Made by a program: the position numbers and the translations under genes
Part shown: in pieces, positions 54,966 through 63,558 of the stretch
Layout: the number at the start of each line of letters is the position of its first letter
Position numbering within the stretch: position 1 is the stretch's first letter
Notes under the pieces: generated by a model
What the model saw: only the letters and a program-made list of their open reading frames with translations
What the model was told of the DNA's origin: nothing
Databases searched by the model: none
Source: Vibrio barjaei
Lineage (GTDB): Bacteria; Pseudomonadota; Gammaproteobacteria; Enterobacterales; Vibrionaceae
Reading direction: 5' to 3'
DNA length: 64,000 bases
NCBI RefSeq assembly: GCF_001639065.2
Contig: NZ_LQXO02000012.1
Coordinates: forward strand, 186,001 to 250,000

Positions 54966-55862
54966 TTACTTTACGCTTGCTTTCCATTTAGCCAACACCT
55001 CAATGTGCTCTGGTCCAATACCACAACAACCGCCAATGACATTCGCCCCGTGCTGCTGCCATTTCTTGGCGAACTGTAAATACTCTTGTGGGCAGACGTC
55101 TCGTAACTCTTGTACTGCATCATTTGCTTTATGCCCAGACTGAATTGGCGTAAAGCTATTGGCGAATGCCCCTAAGCAGATTGAAGAATGGTGACTTTCT
55201 AACACCTTTGCCGTTGCTGCTAAAGCTGCTTCAATAACTTCTGGAATAGAGCAGTTGAATAAGATGCCATCTGGGTTGTGTTTTAGCAGAGACTGCACCG
55301 CATCGACTACTGTTTCACCTGAGCGCAGCTTACCCAGCTGGCTAACATCATCTAACAAGGTGTACGCGTAATATTTAGGCTTTGTCGACTCAGCGAGTAC
55401 CTGAGATACCACCTGTGCTTCTTCAATACTGGAGAGTGTTTCGACCAACCAAATATCGACATACGCATCCTGAGCCTGCATTAAGTCTTGCCAAACCTGT
55501 GCTCCTTGCTCTGCCATGAACAAGTCTGGACGGTAAGAGCCAAATGCCGGGGGCAGAGAGCCTGCAATAGTGACTGCACGGTTACTGTGTGATACCGCAT
55601 TTTTCGCCAGCTTTGCTGCCAAACTCGCGAGCTCGGTTCCTCGCTCTTGATAGAGAAGATCACCCAAATGGAAAGGTACACAGGCATAGCTGTTGGTCGT
55701 GATGATATCTGCACCCGCATCAATAAACTGCTGATGAGCCTTTTCTACAAAATGCGGCGCTTCTATTAAGGCTTGTGCGCTCCAGTAGGGTTGAGAAAAC
55801 GGTGCGCCCATGCGCTTGAGCTCTCTTCCCATACCGCCATCTAGAATGATGAGTGGATTCAT
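54966..55862 (-). CDS. Homocysteine S-methyltransferase family protein (MmuM-like)
   Basis: This 298-residue Zn-dependent methyltransferase moves a methyl group to homocysteine. ILDGGMGRELKRMG opens the protein, FNCS supplies the first zinc Cys and IGGCCGIGPEHI the other two. The methyl donor is probably S-methylmethionine or a similar compound. No mmuP permease is adjacent. The next gene is divergent. Confidence 0.87.
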   Translation of the reverse strand: MNPLIILDGGMGRELKRMGAPFSQPYWSAQALIEAPHFVEKAHQQFIDAGADIITTNSYACVPFHLGDLLYQERGTELASLAAKLAKNAVSHSNRAVTIAGSLPPAFGSYRPDLFMAEQGAQVWQDLMQAQDAYVDIWLVETLSSIEEAQVVSQVLAESTKPKYYAYTLLDDVSQLGKLRSGETVVDAVQSLLKHNPDGILFNCSIPEVIEAALAATAKVLESHHSSICLGAFANSFTPIQSGHKANDAVQELRDVCPQEYLQFAKKWQQHGANVIGGCCGIGPEHIEVLAKWKASVK

Positions 55863-55922
55863 TGTCTGGTTTCCTACAGCTAAACCGTTATGGTGTTATT
55901 TATATAAGTGTAATCACTGATG

Positions 55923-55949
55923 TGGGTAACAATAACAAATTGTTACCCA
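55923..55949. promoter_or_regulatory. Palindrome in the homocysteine methyltransferase/SLC13 gap
   Basis: TGGGTAACAAT and ATTGTTACCCA are perfect 11-bp arms around a 5-base spacer in the divergent region. With no T-run and no gene ending here, it is operator-like and not a terminator. Confidence 0.5.
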
Positions 55950-56069
55950 ATTCACACTCCAAGAAACTTCATGATAAATATGCAAAAACTTTGATCCTAC
56001 GCTAAGTAGCTCAATACATAGCGGCGTGATACTGCTCACAGTATAATATTTCTCAGGACGAGCAGTACC

Positions 56070-57488
56070 ATGCAAAAGTATTTAAAGTATATCATTCCGA
56101 TATCTATCCCATTAATCGTTTTGCTCTTGCCGTTATCGGCATTTCCTTTCGATGGATTGACTATTATCCAGCAGCGCGTTATCGCGATTTTCCTTCTTGC
56201 CGCCTTGTGTTGGGTGTTTGAGCCCATTCCGATCTACGCCACCTCCGTGGTGATTATCGTGCTTGAGCTTTTACTAGTATCGAATAAAGGGCTTTATCTG
56301 TTTAGGTTGAATGAGGGACAGCCTCACTTTGGTGAACTGCTTAGCTATAACGAAATCATGGCAACTTTTGCTAGTCCAATCATCATGCTTTTTCTAGGTG
56401 GCTTCTTTTTAGCAATGGCTGCAACAAAATACCGCCTCGACGTTAACTTAGCGCGAGTGTTACTCAAGCCATTTGGCAGTGACCCAAAATTCGTCATGTT
56501 GGGTTTGATGTTAATAACCGGCATCTTCTCCATGTTTATGTCGAATACCGCCACTACGGCGATGATGCTCTCCATCTTAACGCCGGTTATTGCCGTTTTT
56601 GGTCCCAAAGATCCGGGACGAATTGCGTTTGCGTTATGCATCCCTGTCGCGGCTAATATCGGAGGGATCGGTACGCCAATTGGTACGCCTCCCAATGCGA
56701 TTGCTCTTAAATATCTCGTTGGTGATAACTACATCAGTTTTGGGGAGTGGATGGCGTTTGGTGTGCCGTTCGTAGTGGTCATGATGGCGTTAGCTTGGAT
56801 GCTGATTAACTTCCTTTATAGTGCCGACCAAAAGAAAATTGAGCTGTCAATCAAAGGTAAGTTTCTTAAAACACCGAAAGCCATCATGGTCTACATTACG
56901 TTCACATTGACTATCGTACTTTGGCTGATGGGATCCAGCCATGGTATGAACTCGTATACCGTCGCATTGATTCCAGTCGCTATCTTCTCACTGACAGGCA
57001 TTATCAACAAAGAAGATCTCAAGAAGATATCTTGGGATGTGTTGTGGCTGGTGTCCGGTGGTATCGCTCTTGGACTAGCTTTAGACAAAACGGGCCTTGC
57101 AAGGCTAGTTGTACATAGCATTCCATTTGATGCTTTTTCTCCATATGCTGTGCTGTTTGGGGCTGCTTTCTTGTGTTTGGTGATGGCAAACTTTATGTCT
57201 CACACCGCAACCGCTAACTTATTGATGCCAATTATGGCGGCGTTGGGCACGTCTATGGCGTCGCTGACACCGTTGGGTGGCGAAATTACGCTGATACTCG
57301 TCGTTACGTTTGCTGCGTCATTGGGCATGTCGCTGCCAATCAGTACGCCACCTAACGCACTGGCACACGCAACGGGACATGTGCAAAGCAACCAAATGGC
57401 GAAAGTGGGCGTGATTCTAGGTGTGGTTGGTGTATTGCTTAGTTTCGTATTGGTTTGGCTATTACATGCCGTGGGGCATATTGGGTAG
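56070..57488 (+). CDS. SLC13/DASS-family Na+-coupled anion transporter
   Basis: This 472-residue symporter has about 11-12 membrane segments. The paired family signatures MSNTATTAMM and MSHTATANLLMP (the two SNT-type motifs that bind Na+ and substrate) are present, with GTPIGTPPNAIA and LPISTPPNALA. The substrate may be a dicarboxylate, citrate or sulfate. The following kinase and receiver genes lie 5 bp and -14 bp away, so they form one operon. Confidence 0.9.
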   Translation: MQKYLKYIIPISIPLIVLLLPLSAFPFDGLTIIQQRVIAIFLLAALCWVFEPIPIYATSVVIIVLELLLVSNKGLYLFRLNEGQPHFGELLSYNEIMATFASPIIMLFLGGFFLAMAATKYRLDVNLARVLLKPFGSDPKFVMLGLMLITGIFSMFMSNTATTAMMLSILTPVIAVFGPKDPGRIAFALCIPVAANIGGIGTPIGTPPNAIALKYLVGDNYISFGEWMAFGVPFVVVMMALAWMLINFLYSADQKKIELSIKGKFLKTPKAIMVYITFTLTIVLWLMGSSHGMNSYTVALIPVAIFSLTGIINKEDLKKISWDVLWLVSGGIALGLALDKTGLARLVVHSIPFDAFSPYAVLFGAAFLCLVMANFMSHTATANLLMPIMAALGTSMASLTPLGGEITLILVVTFAASLGMSLPISTPPNALAHATGHVQSNQMAKVGVILGVVGVLLSFVLVWLLHAVGHIG

Positions 57489-57493
57489 GGTTT

Positions 57494-58819
57494 ATGGAGC
57501 AATTAGTACGACATTATTTCTCGCAAAGTGATCGGCAGGTAACCTTGTCTGCTGATGAGGTCGTGCTGCGTCAAAACGGTCAAAATGACCGCCTTTATCT
57601 TGTATTGCGAGGTGAGCTAGAAGGTTACTTTGAAAGTGATGAAGACGGCAAGCTTACCAAACTTTTCACAGCGTCGGCTGGTGCGTTTATTGGAGTCCAT
57701 AGTTTCTTTTCAGGGACTTGGACTGCGTCGTCAACAGTCATAGCAAAAACCGAAGTCACATTAGCGTGGATTGATAGGCATACGCCTGCCGTTTCGCCGG
57801 AAACGTTAGGGCCACTCAACGCGCAGTTTATGCCAGTAATGGTCAATGAACTGTCGCGACGTCAGCGCCGTGCGACTCAAGAAGCATTAGCAAAAGAGAA
57901 AGCCCTACAGCGTCTACACACAGCAGAGCAAATGACGACGCTTGGACAACTCGCTGCTGGCATTGCGCATGAACTCAACAACGCTATCGGTGTGGTAAGC
58001 AGTAAAACAGAACGGTTACAGCAAGATTTGATTCAACTTCTAGAAGAGGTGCATCCAGAAGCAAGCCAGTTCTTTGATATAGGGCTAATGCAAGGGCAAA
58101 GCGCGTCATCGAGTGAAGTAAGACAGCTTGCCAAGCAAATACAGTCACGGTATCGGTTGGAACGAAATCTCGCGAAACGTCTAGCTAGAGCCACTGCGAG
58201 CCATACGATTCCTGATTCTTGGTTAGCAGACCCTGAACAAGCATTAAAATATTGGGGAATGGGGCGCGATCTTCATGATTTACGAGTCGCAGCTAAACAT
58301 ACGGTGGGTATCGTCAAATCAGTGAAGCAATTGGGACGTACTGACGGAGAGCCTGACGAATTACTAGATATCAATGACACCATCAATAAAGCCCTTGCTC
58401 TATTGCAAAGTGATTTACGACGCGTCTCTGTTCGACTGCGCCCTGCAACGCTGCCTTTAATCAAAGGGGCATCCACTGAGTATGTACAGATATGGAGTAA
58501 TATCGTCAAGAATGCTTGCGATGCGATGTTGCAAACGGAATCACCTCAAATTGATATTCAAACAAAGTTATCGAATCAAAGAATTTTGGTCACCATTGCT
58601 AACAATGGGCCAGAAATTGATGAACCTACCCGCCGAAAAATATTCCAGCCCAATTTCACGACTAAGAAGGGTGGTCTATCGTTTGGCTTGGGATTAGGGT
58701 TATCCATCGTTAAACGAATCGTTAGTGAAAATGGTGGCACGATTGTCGTGAAAAGCGATAAGGAGAGCACCATTTTCCGAGTCAAATTACCTGTAGGAGA
58801 AGCATATGGAGAAGCTTAA
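57494..58819 (+). CDS. Histidine kinase with N-terminal cyclic-nucleotide-binding-type domain
   Basis: This 441-residue kinase has a cNMP-binding-like domain at residues about 1-115 (LYLVLRGELEGYFESDEDG) with no membrane helix. Then come a coiled segment, HisKA with His159 in GQLAAGIAHELNNAIG, and an HATPase with NACDAM and GLGLGLSIVKRI. The start at 57494 (MEQLVRHYF) follows TAGGG. It is co-transcribed with the SLC13 transporter, so it may sense transport state or a nucleotide. The canonical cAMP pocket PRSA is not seen, so the ligand is uncertain. Confidence 0.87.
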   Translation: MEQLVRHYFSQSDRQVTLSADEVVLRQNGQNDRLYLVLRGELEGYFESDEDGKLTKLFTASAGAFIGVHSFFSGTWTASSTVIAKTEVTLAWIDRHTPAVSPETLGPLNAQFMPVMVNELSRRQRRATQEALAKEKALQRLHTAEQMTTLGQLAAGIAHELNNAIGVVSSKTERLQQDLIQLLEEVHPEASQFFDIGLMQGQSASSSEVRQLAKQIQSRYRLERNLAKRLARATASHTIPDSWLADPEQALKYWGMGRDLHDLRVAAKHTVGIVKSVKQLGRTDGEPDELLDINDTINKALALLQSDLRRVSVRLRPATLPLIKGASTEYVQIWSNIVKNACDAMLQTESPQIDIQTKLSNQRILVTIANNGPEIDEPTRRKIFQPNFTTKKGGLSFGLGLGLSIVKRIVSENGGTIVVKSDKESTIFRVKLPVGEAYGEA

Positions 58820-59279
58820 CGTCATTTGTGTCGATGATCAGCGTGAAGTATTGAGCGCGGTTATTCAAGATTTGGAGCCTTTAGCTAGTTGGCTAAACAT
58901 TGAAGACTGTGAATCTGGAGAAGAGGTTCTCGACTTAATGGAAGATCTTGACGCCGAAGGGGAGTGCGTTGCAGTTATCGTCTCTGATCATGTCATGCCG
59001 GGGATGACCGGTGTTGAATTGCTAACAGACGTCTCCAGAGATAGTCGATTCAAAGAAACTAAAAAAGTGTTGCTAACGGGACAGGCAACGCATTCCGATA
59101 CTATTACGGCGATAAATACGGCAGGCGTTAGTCACTATTTTGAGAAGCCTTGGAATGCTGAAGAGCTTATTGCGTGTGTACGTTCTCTTGTGACCAGCTA
59201 TATTTTCGATAAAGGCTTTGACTACCAACCCTATCATGAAGAGCTAGACCAGACGATTGTGTTTGAAAGGCTGCGCTAG
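58806..59279 (+). CDS. Stand-alone response regulator
   Basis: This 157-residue receiver has acid pair CVDDQ (Asp10, Asp11), phospho-acceptor Asp61 in IVSDHVMPGMTG and Lys in FEKPWNAEEL. There is a short C-terminal tail but no DNA-binding or enzymatic domain. This SDxxMPxM type resembles receivers that sit before HD-GYP domains. It overlaps the kinase gene by 14 nt and is its likely partner. Confidence 0.9.
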   Translation: MEKLNVICVDDQREVLSAVIQDLEPLASWLNIEDCESGEEVLDLMEDLDAEGECVAVIVSDHVMPGMTGVELLTDVSRDSRFKETKKVLLTGQATHSDTITAINTAGVSHYFEKPWNAEELIACVRSLVTSYIFDKGFDYQPYHEELDQTIVFERLR

Positions 59280-59319
59280 TTCCTTAATTGATATAATACT
59301 TTTTTACTTAGGAGGATAT

Positions 59320-59673
59320 ATGAAGAAACTACTGTCCTTGTCGGTACTTTGTGTCGCATTGACTAGTGTCGGCGTGATGGCATCTGAACGTGCCGAACAA
59401 GGTTGGCAAATGATAGAACAAGGCGCAATGGTTGTGGACGTGCGCACTCCTGATGAGTTTGCTGACGGTCATTTGGAGAATGCAGTGAACTATCCGTTAT
59501 CTGATATAGATAAATACTTTGCTAGTGTCGATAAGTCTACACCGATCGTTGTGTATTGCCGAAGTGGCAACCGTTCAGGTAAAGCAATGGACTATTTGAC
59601 CTCTGCTGGTTTTAGTAACGTTCATAACGCGGGTGGGTTGGAAGAAATGCGCGAACAAAAAAGCGCACAATAA
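59320..59673 (+). CDS. Periplasmic rhodanese-domain protein (PspE-like)
   Basis: This 117-residue protein has a signal peptide ending near VMASE (residue 22) and a rhodanese domain with active-site Cys80 in YCRSGNRSGKA. It may act as a sulfurtransferase in the periplasm. I start at MKKLLSLSVL (59320) because AGGAGG lies seven bases before; the longer frame from 59257 overlaps the receiver gene. Confidence 0.9.
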   Translation: MKKLLSLSVLCVALTSVGVMASERAEQGWQMIEQGAMVVDVRTPDEFADGHLENAVNYPLSDIDKYFASVDKSTPIVVYCRSGNRSGKAMDYLTSAGFSNVHNAGGLEEMREQKSAQ

Positions 59674-60502
59674 CAACCGACAACCTACTATCATTCGTAT
59701 TGTCACCCAAGCAGGCCTTTTCTCGATGTGTAAACATCAAAAAAGGGGTGACTATACCGAATGTGAGTCATCAGATGAGTCGTTCAAGCTAATTTACTTC
59801 CTCCGCACATCAATCAAATAGTTTCATAAATGACAGAGGTTGCTTTGAATTTTATTGAATAATAAATATGATATAGAAAAGAATATTTGCAATTTGTTGC
59901 TTGCTTTTAATCTCATTTGATATATCGTCTGTAAAAGCATTAGTGACTATTCGGTATTTTCGAGTTTTTATTGGTGAACCATTTTTACTATGGGGAGACT
60001 AATATTATATCAATAGCATTTTTTAATGAGTTGCTTTTTGAGTTTGCGTTTTTAAGTTACTGATATATAAAGGTTGTTTTTTATTTTTTGCAATAATTCC
60101 CTTCAATTCCCTCTGACACCGTTCGTTACAAACTGTCATCTATTCCAGATGTTTTTAATAAATATATTAGAAAACTAGCTTTCTTAAACACTCGGAAACT
60201 AGAATTACTACTAATCAACGACTCTTTACAATTGTATTCTGGAACTAAAATACTCGCCAAGGATAGAATTTATATCGTTTAGGATGTAAAGATTGATTAA
60301 TAAATCAGCTCAATGGTTGTTCTGGTATTAAATTAGCTACTTACTTCTTCATGTTGGCTATTAGAAAACTCTTCATCTAAAACAAGCACTACTTCGGGTA
60401 TATGGAACTAATCGAATAAGGTTGCTGCAAAGGTAAGTGACCGTTTTGCTATTTCTGCAATTTGGTATTTAGCATGAATTCACTTGGATATAGTAGATAA
60501 AG
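59674..60502. other. AT-rich 0.8-kb gap before the mrp operon
   Basis: No convincing gene is seen. The stretch from about 59820 to 60250 is visibly AT-rich compared with the flanking genes. A short frame at 59633-59821 is mostly in the wrong phase of the rhodanese gene and unlikely. The gap must hold the mrp promoter. It could also hold a small RNA, a silencer-binding region or a decayed gene. Confidence 0.5.
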
Positions 60503-63205
60503 GTGAGTATTAACTTGAACATCGAAAAGGCTGCATTGACGTCCAATAAACTCGGCAAACAAGGTGAGCATGTAAGCTTGCATAGCTCACAGCTATTCGC
60601 GTTGTTTGCTGTGTTTCCACTGTCGATATTTCTTTCAATCTTATACCTGTATAGCCCTGAAGGCGTGGTGTGGACTGCGTCGTGGGTTCCAAGCTTAGGT
60701 TTAGATCTCAGTTTTAGGCTCGACGGCTTATCATTTCTATTTGCCTGTTTGATTAGTGGTATAGGTACTTTAGTGCAAATATACGCGTTGGCTTATTTGC
60801 GTGAATATCCGAACCGTCTCAAATTTCACTTTTACTTAACGGCATTTATGTTAGCGATGCTGGGCGTAGTGCTCAGTAATAACGTGTTGTTACTATTTGT
60901 TTTTTGGGAACTAACAACCATTACGTCTTATTTGCTGATTGGCTTTAACCACGAGAACCCAACTTCTAGAAAGAATGCGTTGCAGTCTTTACTTATTACT
61001 GGCGCGGGTGGTTTAGCGATGTTAGCGGGTCTGATTCTCTTAGGGAACATGGCCGAAAGCTATCAATTGACGACTATTTTACAGCAGGCGTCGGTCATTC
61101 ATGACCATGCACTGTTTGTTCCATCATTGGTGCTCATTATATTGGGCGCATTTACCAAGTCAGCGCAGTTCCCGTTTCATTTTTGGTTACCTAATGCGAT
61201 GGCGGCACCAACGCCAGTGAGTGCTTATCTACACTCGGCAACAATGGTGAAAGCCGGTATCTTTTTATTGGCTCTGCTTTCGCCCATTTACGCTCACAGT
61301 GATGTTTGGTTTTATACCCTAACAACAGTGGGTGGTTTCACTGCGCTTTGGTGTGCTGTTCTAGCTTTAAAACAGACGGACCTAAAACTAATGCTGGCCT
61401 ACAGTACAACAGTTGTTCTCGGCAAGCTGACGTTTTTGTTAGGTATTGGTACCGATTTGGCGCTTAAGTCTGCGTTAATGTTGATCGTTGCTCACTCTAT
61501 GTATAAAGCGGGCTTGTTCATGGTGATTGGCAACATCGATAAGGCGACAGGGACTCGTGAGGTCGGGGTGCTTCGAGGATTACGTCCGGTATTACAAATC
61601 AGCTTTGTGGCTGCATTTATAGCGGCGCTATCTACATCGGGCGTTCCGCCGCTACCAGGCTTTTTGAGTAAAGAGTACATGTACAAAGCTGGCTTGGAAG
61701 TGAGCTCGTTAGCGGTACTGCTAATGCTGGTGGTCAATGCACTGACCGTTACGTTGGTACTTGCTCTTCTGATAAAGCCCTTCTCACGAAAATACCAGGG
61801 TGAACCAACACCAGCCAAACCCATTGAGGTAAATAAGGGGCTGTGGCTTCCTCCAATTACGCTTGCGTTAGTGAGTGTACTCGCGACGGTACTGGGGCTT
61901 GGCTGGCTTAACGAACAAGTGATTTTACCCGGGGTGACCTCGATTGCTCCGATATCTGAACCAGAGCCACTTAAGTTATGGCATGGCATTAATCTACCTC
62001 TGGTGTTAAGTGCGGTGACGCTCTTACTTGGTGTCTCAGTGTATAAAATTTACCCTTGGCTACTCGCTCAGTGGACACGGCTATCTATCACTCTGCCTAA
62101 TGCGAACAAGGTGTTTGATGGTTTGCTAAAAGGAATGATGGCATTTGCGTCTTGGCAAACTAATCTGATGCAGCAGAAGCGTATGAGTTTTTATGGGTTG
62201 ATTTCATTTTCAGCGTTGGCAGTACTGCTGGTATCTCAAGTTCATGTTTCTTCGAACGTTATGCTTAATCAGCTTGCCGACGTTAAGTTCTACGAGTTTG
62301 CAGTAGCACTACTGCTTATTGTCTCCACGGTTGTCGTCATTGTATCTAAGACGAAACTTCTCGCGGTTGCGGCGCTAGGAATGATCGGCTTCATGACAAC
62401 TTTGGTGTTTATGATCTACAGCGCGCCTGATGTGGCTAAGACGCAACTTCTAGTAGAAACGCTAATGGTGGTGTTTTTGGTCTTGCTGATGCGTCATGTG
62501 CCTAAGCTGGCCACGGTTCGTCAACATTCAATGAAAAGAAAAACGCTCCACGCGGTAGTTGCCGGTGTGATTGGTTTTGCCATCACTATGCTGCTTATCA
62601 ATATTACTTCACAGCCGATGGATACCAGTGTGGCAGAGTTCTTTTCTAACAACAGTGTTCCAGGCGGTCACGGGCGCAATATTGTGAACGTCATTCTGGT
62701 GGACTTCCGTGCGTTCGATACCTTTGGTGAAGTGGTTGTGGTGGTGATGGCTGGGCTATGTGCGGTCAGTTTGCTGAAGCCGGGTAGTATGACCTATAAG
62801 AACATTCAGTCACTGATCTTTGGTACGGCTTCGCACATCGTTGCTGCTTTGATGTTGGTGTTCTCACTCTATCTCCTGATGCGAGGACACAACTCGCCAG
62901 GTGGTGGTTTTATCGGGGCGCTAATCGCCGTGATTGGTTTATCACTACTGATGTTTGCAGAGTCTCCTAAATATGTACGTGAGCGATTGCACTTTGCGCC
63001 ATTCAGCATTGCCATGTTTGGCGTATTGCTGAGCTTTATCGCAGGCGTTATCAGCTTGTTTTTCAACTTACCTTTCTTGACCGGGTTGTGGTGGAAAGAT
63101 GTACTTCCGCTCGGTACACCATTGATCTTTGATATTGGTATTTATCTGGGTGTTATTGGTGGTGTGATGGGAATGGTATTGCACGTCAGTGAGGAGCTTA
63201 ACTAA
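60503..63205 (+). CDS. mrpA: Mrp Na+/H+ antiporter, fused MrpA-MrpB subunit
   Basis: This is the large subunit of the Mrp multi-gene antiporter, 900 residues with about 21 membrane segments. The first 500 residues are NuoL-like, with the ion-path lysines in TKSAQFPFHFWLP and the block AAPTPVSAYLHSATMVKAG. After about residue 640 comes an MbhE/MrpB-like region (FGTASHIVAALMLVFSLYLLMRGHNSPGGGF). A separate mrpB is therefore absent, as in group 2 mrp operons. The start is a GTG at 60503, or more likely a TTG at 60515 with AAGGTGAG upstream. mrpC overlaps its stop. Confidence 0.93.
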   Translation: MSINLNIEKAALTSNKLGKQGEHVSLHSSQLFALFAVFPLSIFLSILYLYSPEGVVWTASWVPSLGLDLSFRLDGLSFLFACLISGIGTLVQIYALAYLREYPNRLKFHFYLTAFMLAMLGVVLSNNVLLLFVFWELTTITSYLLIGFNHENPTSRKNALQSLLITGAGGLAMLAGLILLGNMAESYQLTTILQQASVIHDHALFVPSLVLIILGAFTKSAQFPFHFWLPNAMAAPTPVSAYLHSATMVKAGIFLLALLSPIYAHSDVWFYTLTTVGGFTALWCAVLALKQTDLKLMLAYSTTVVLGKLTFLLGIGTDLALKSALMLIVAHSMYKAGLFMVIGNIDKATGTREVGVLRGLRPVLQISFVAAFIAALSTSGVPPLPGFLSKEYMYKAGLEVSSLAVLLMLVVNALTVTLVLALLIKPFSRKYQGEPTPAKPIEVNKGLWLPPITLALVSVLATVLGLGWLNEQVILPGVTSIAPISEPEPLKLWHGINLPLVLSAVTLLLGVSVYKIYPWLLAQWTRLSITLPNANKVFDGLLKGMMAFASWQTNLMQQKRMSFYGLISFSALAVLLVSQVHVSSNVMLNQLADVKFYEFAVALLLIVSTVVVIVSKTKLLAVAALGMIGFMTTLVFMIYSAPDVAKTQLLVETLMVVFLVLLMRHVPKLATVRQHSMKRKTLHAVVAGVIGFAITMLLINITSQPMDTSVAEFFSNNSVPGGHGRNIVNVILVDFRAFDTFGEVVVVVMAGLCAVSLLKPGSMTYKNIQSLIFGTASHIVAALMLVFSLYLLMRGHNSPGGGFIGALIAVIGLSLLMFAESPKYVRERLHFAPFSIAMFGVLLSFIAGVISLFFNLPFLTGLWWKDVLPLGTPLIFDIGIYLGVIGGVMGMVLHVSEELN

Positions 63206-63558
63206 TGGAAATTTTATGGAGTGTGGTCGTAGGGGTGTTTGTTGCCGCTGGGATCTATCTGATGCTCGAGCGCCATTTGTTACGCGTTCTATTTGGCTTA
63301 ATTATGCTGAGTAGTGCTGTCAATATGGCGATCTTTACAGCGGGTAGGCTGACAGTGGGTGAGCCACCATTGATTGATGTTAATGCAGTTGTGCCACCTT
63401 TAGGTGCTGCAAACCCATTACCTCAAGCATTGATTTTAACGGCGATTGTTATTGGGTTTGGTTTATTGGTCTTTACGCTTGTGCTGTTTTATCGAGCCTA
63501 TCAAGAGTCCTTAACGGCGGATATTGATCAAATGACGTATTCAGAGGAGGAGCAGTAA
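63205..63558 (+). CDS. mrpC: Mrp Na+/H+ antiporter subunit C
   Basis: This 117-residue, three-helix NuoK-like protein is a small subunit of the Mrp complex. LMLERHLLRVLFGLIMLSSAVNM and DPLPQALILTAIVIG-type blocks (here NPLPQALILTAIVIGFG) are typical. Its start overlaps the mrpA stop by one base. Confidence 0.95.
   Translation: MEILWSVVVGVFVAAGIYLMLERHLLRVLFGLIMLSSAVNMAIFTAGRLTVGEPPLIDVNAVVPPLGAANPLPQALILTAIVIGFGLLVFTLVLFYRAYQESLTADIDQMTYSEEEQ

Noticed and set aside
59633..59821. 62-codon frame after the rhodanese gene
   Set aside because: It begins out of phase inside the rhodanese gene, has no ribosome site and no recognisable protein character.
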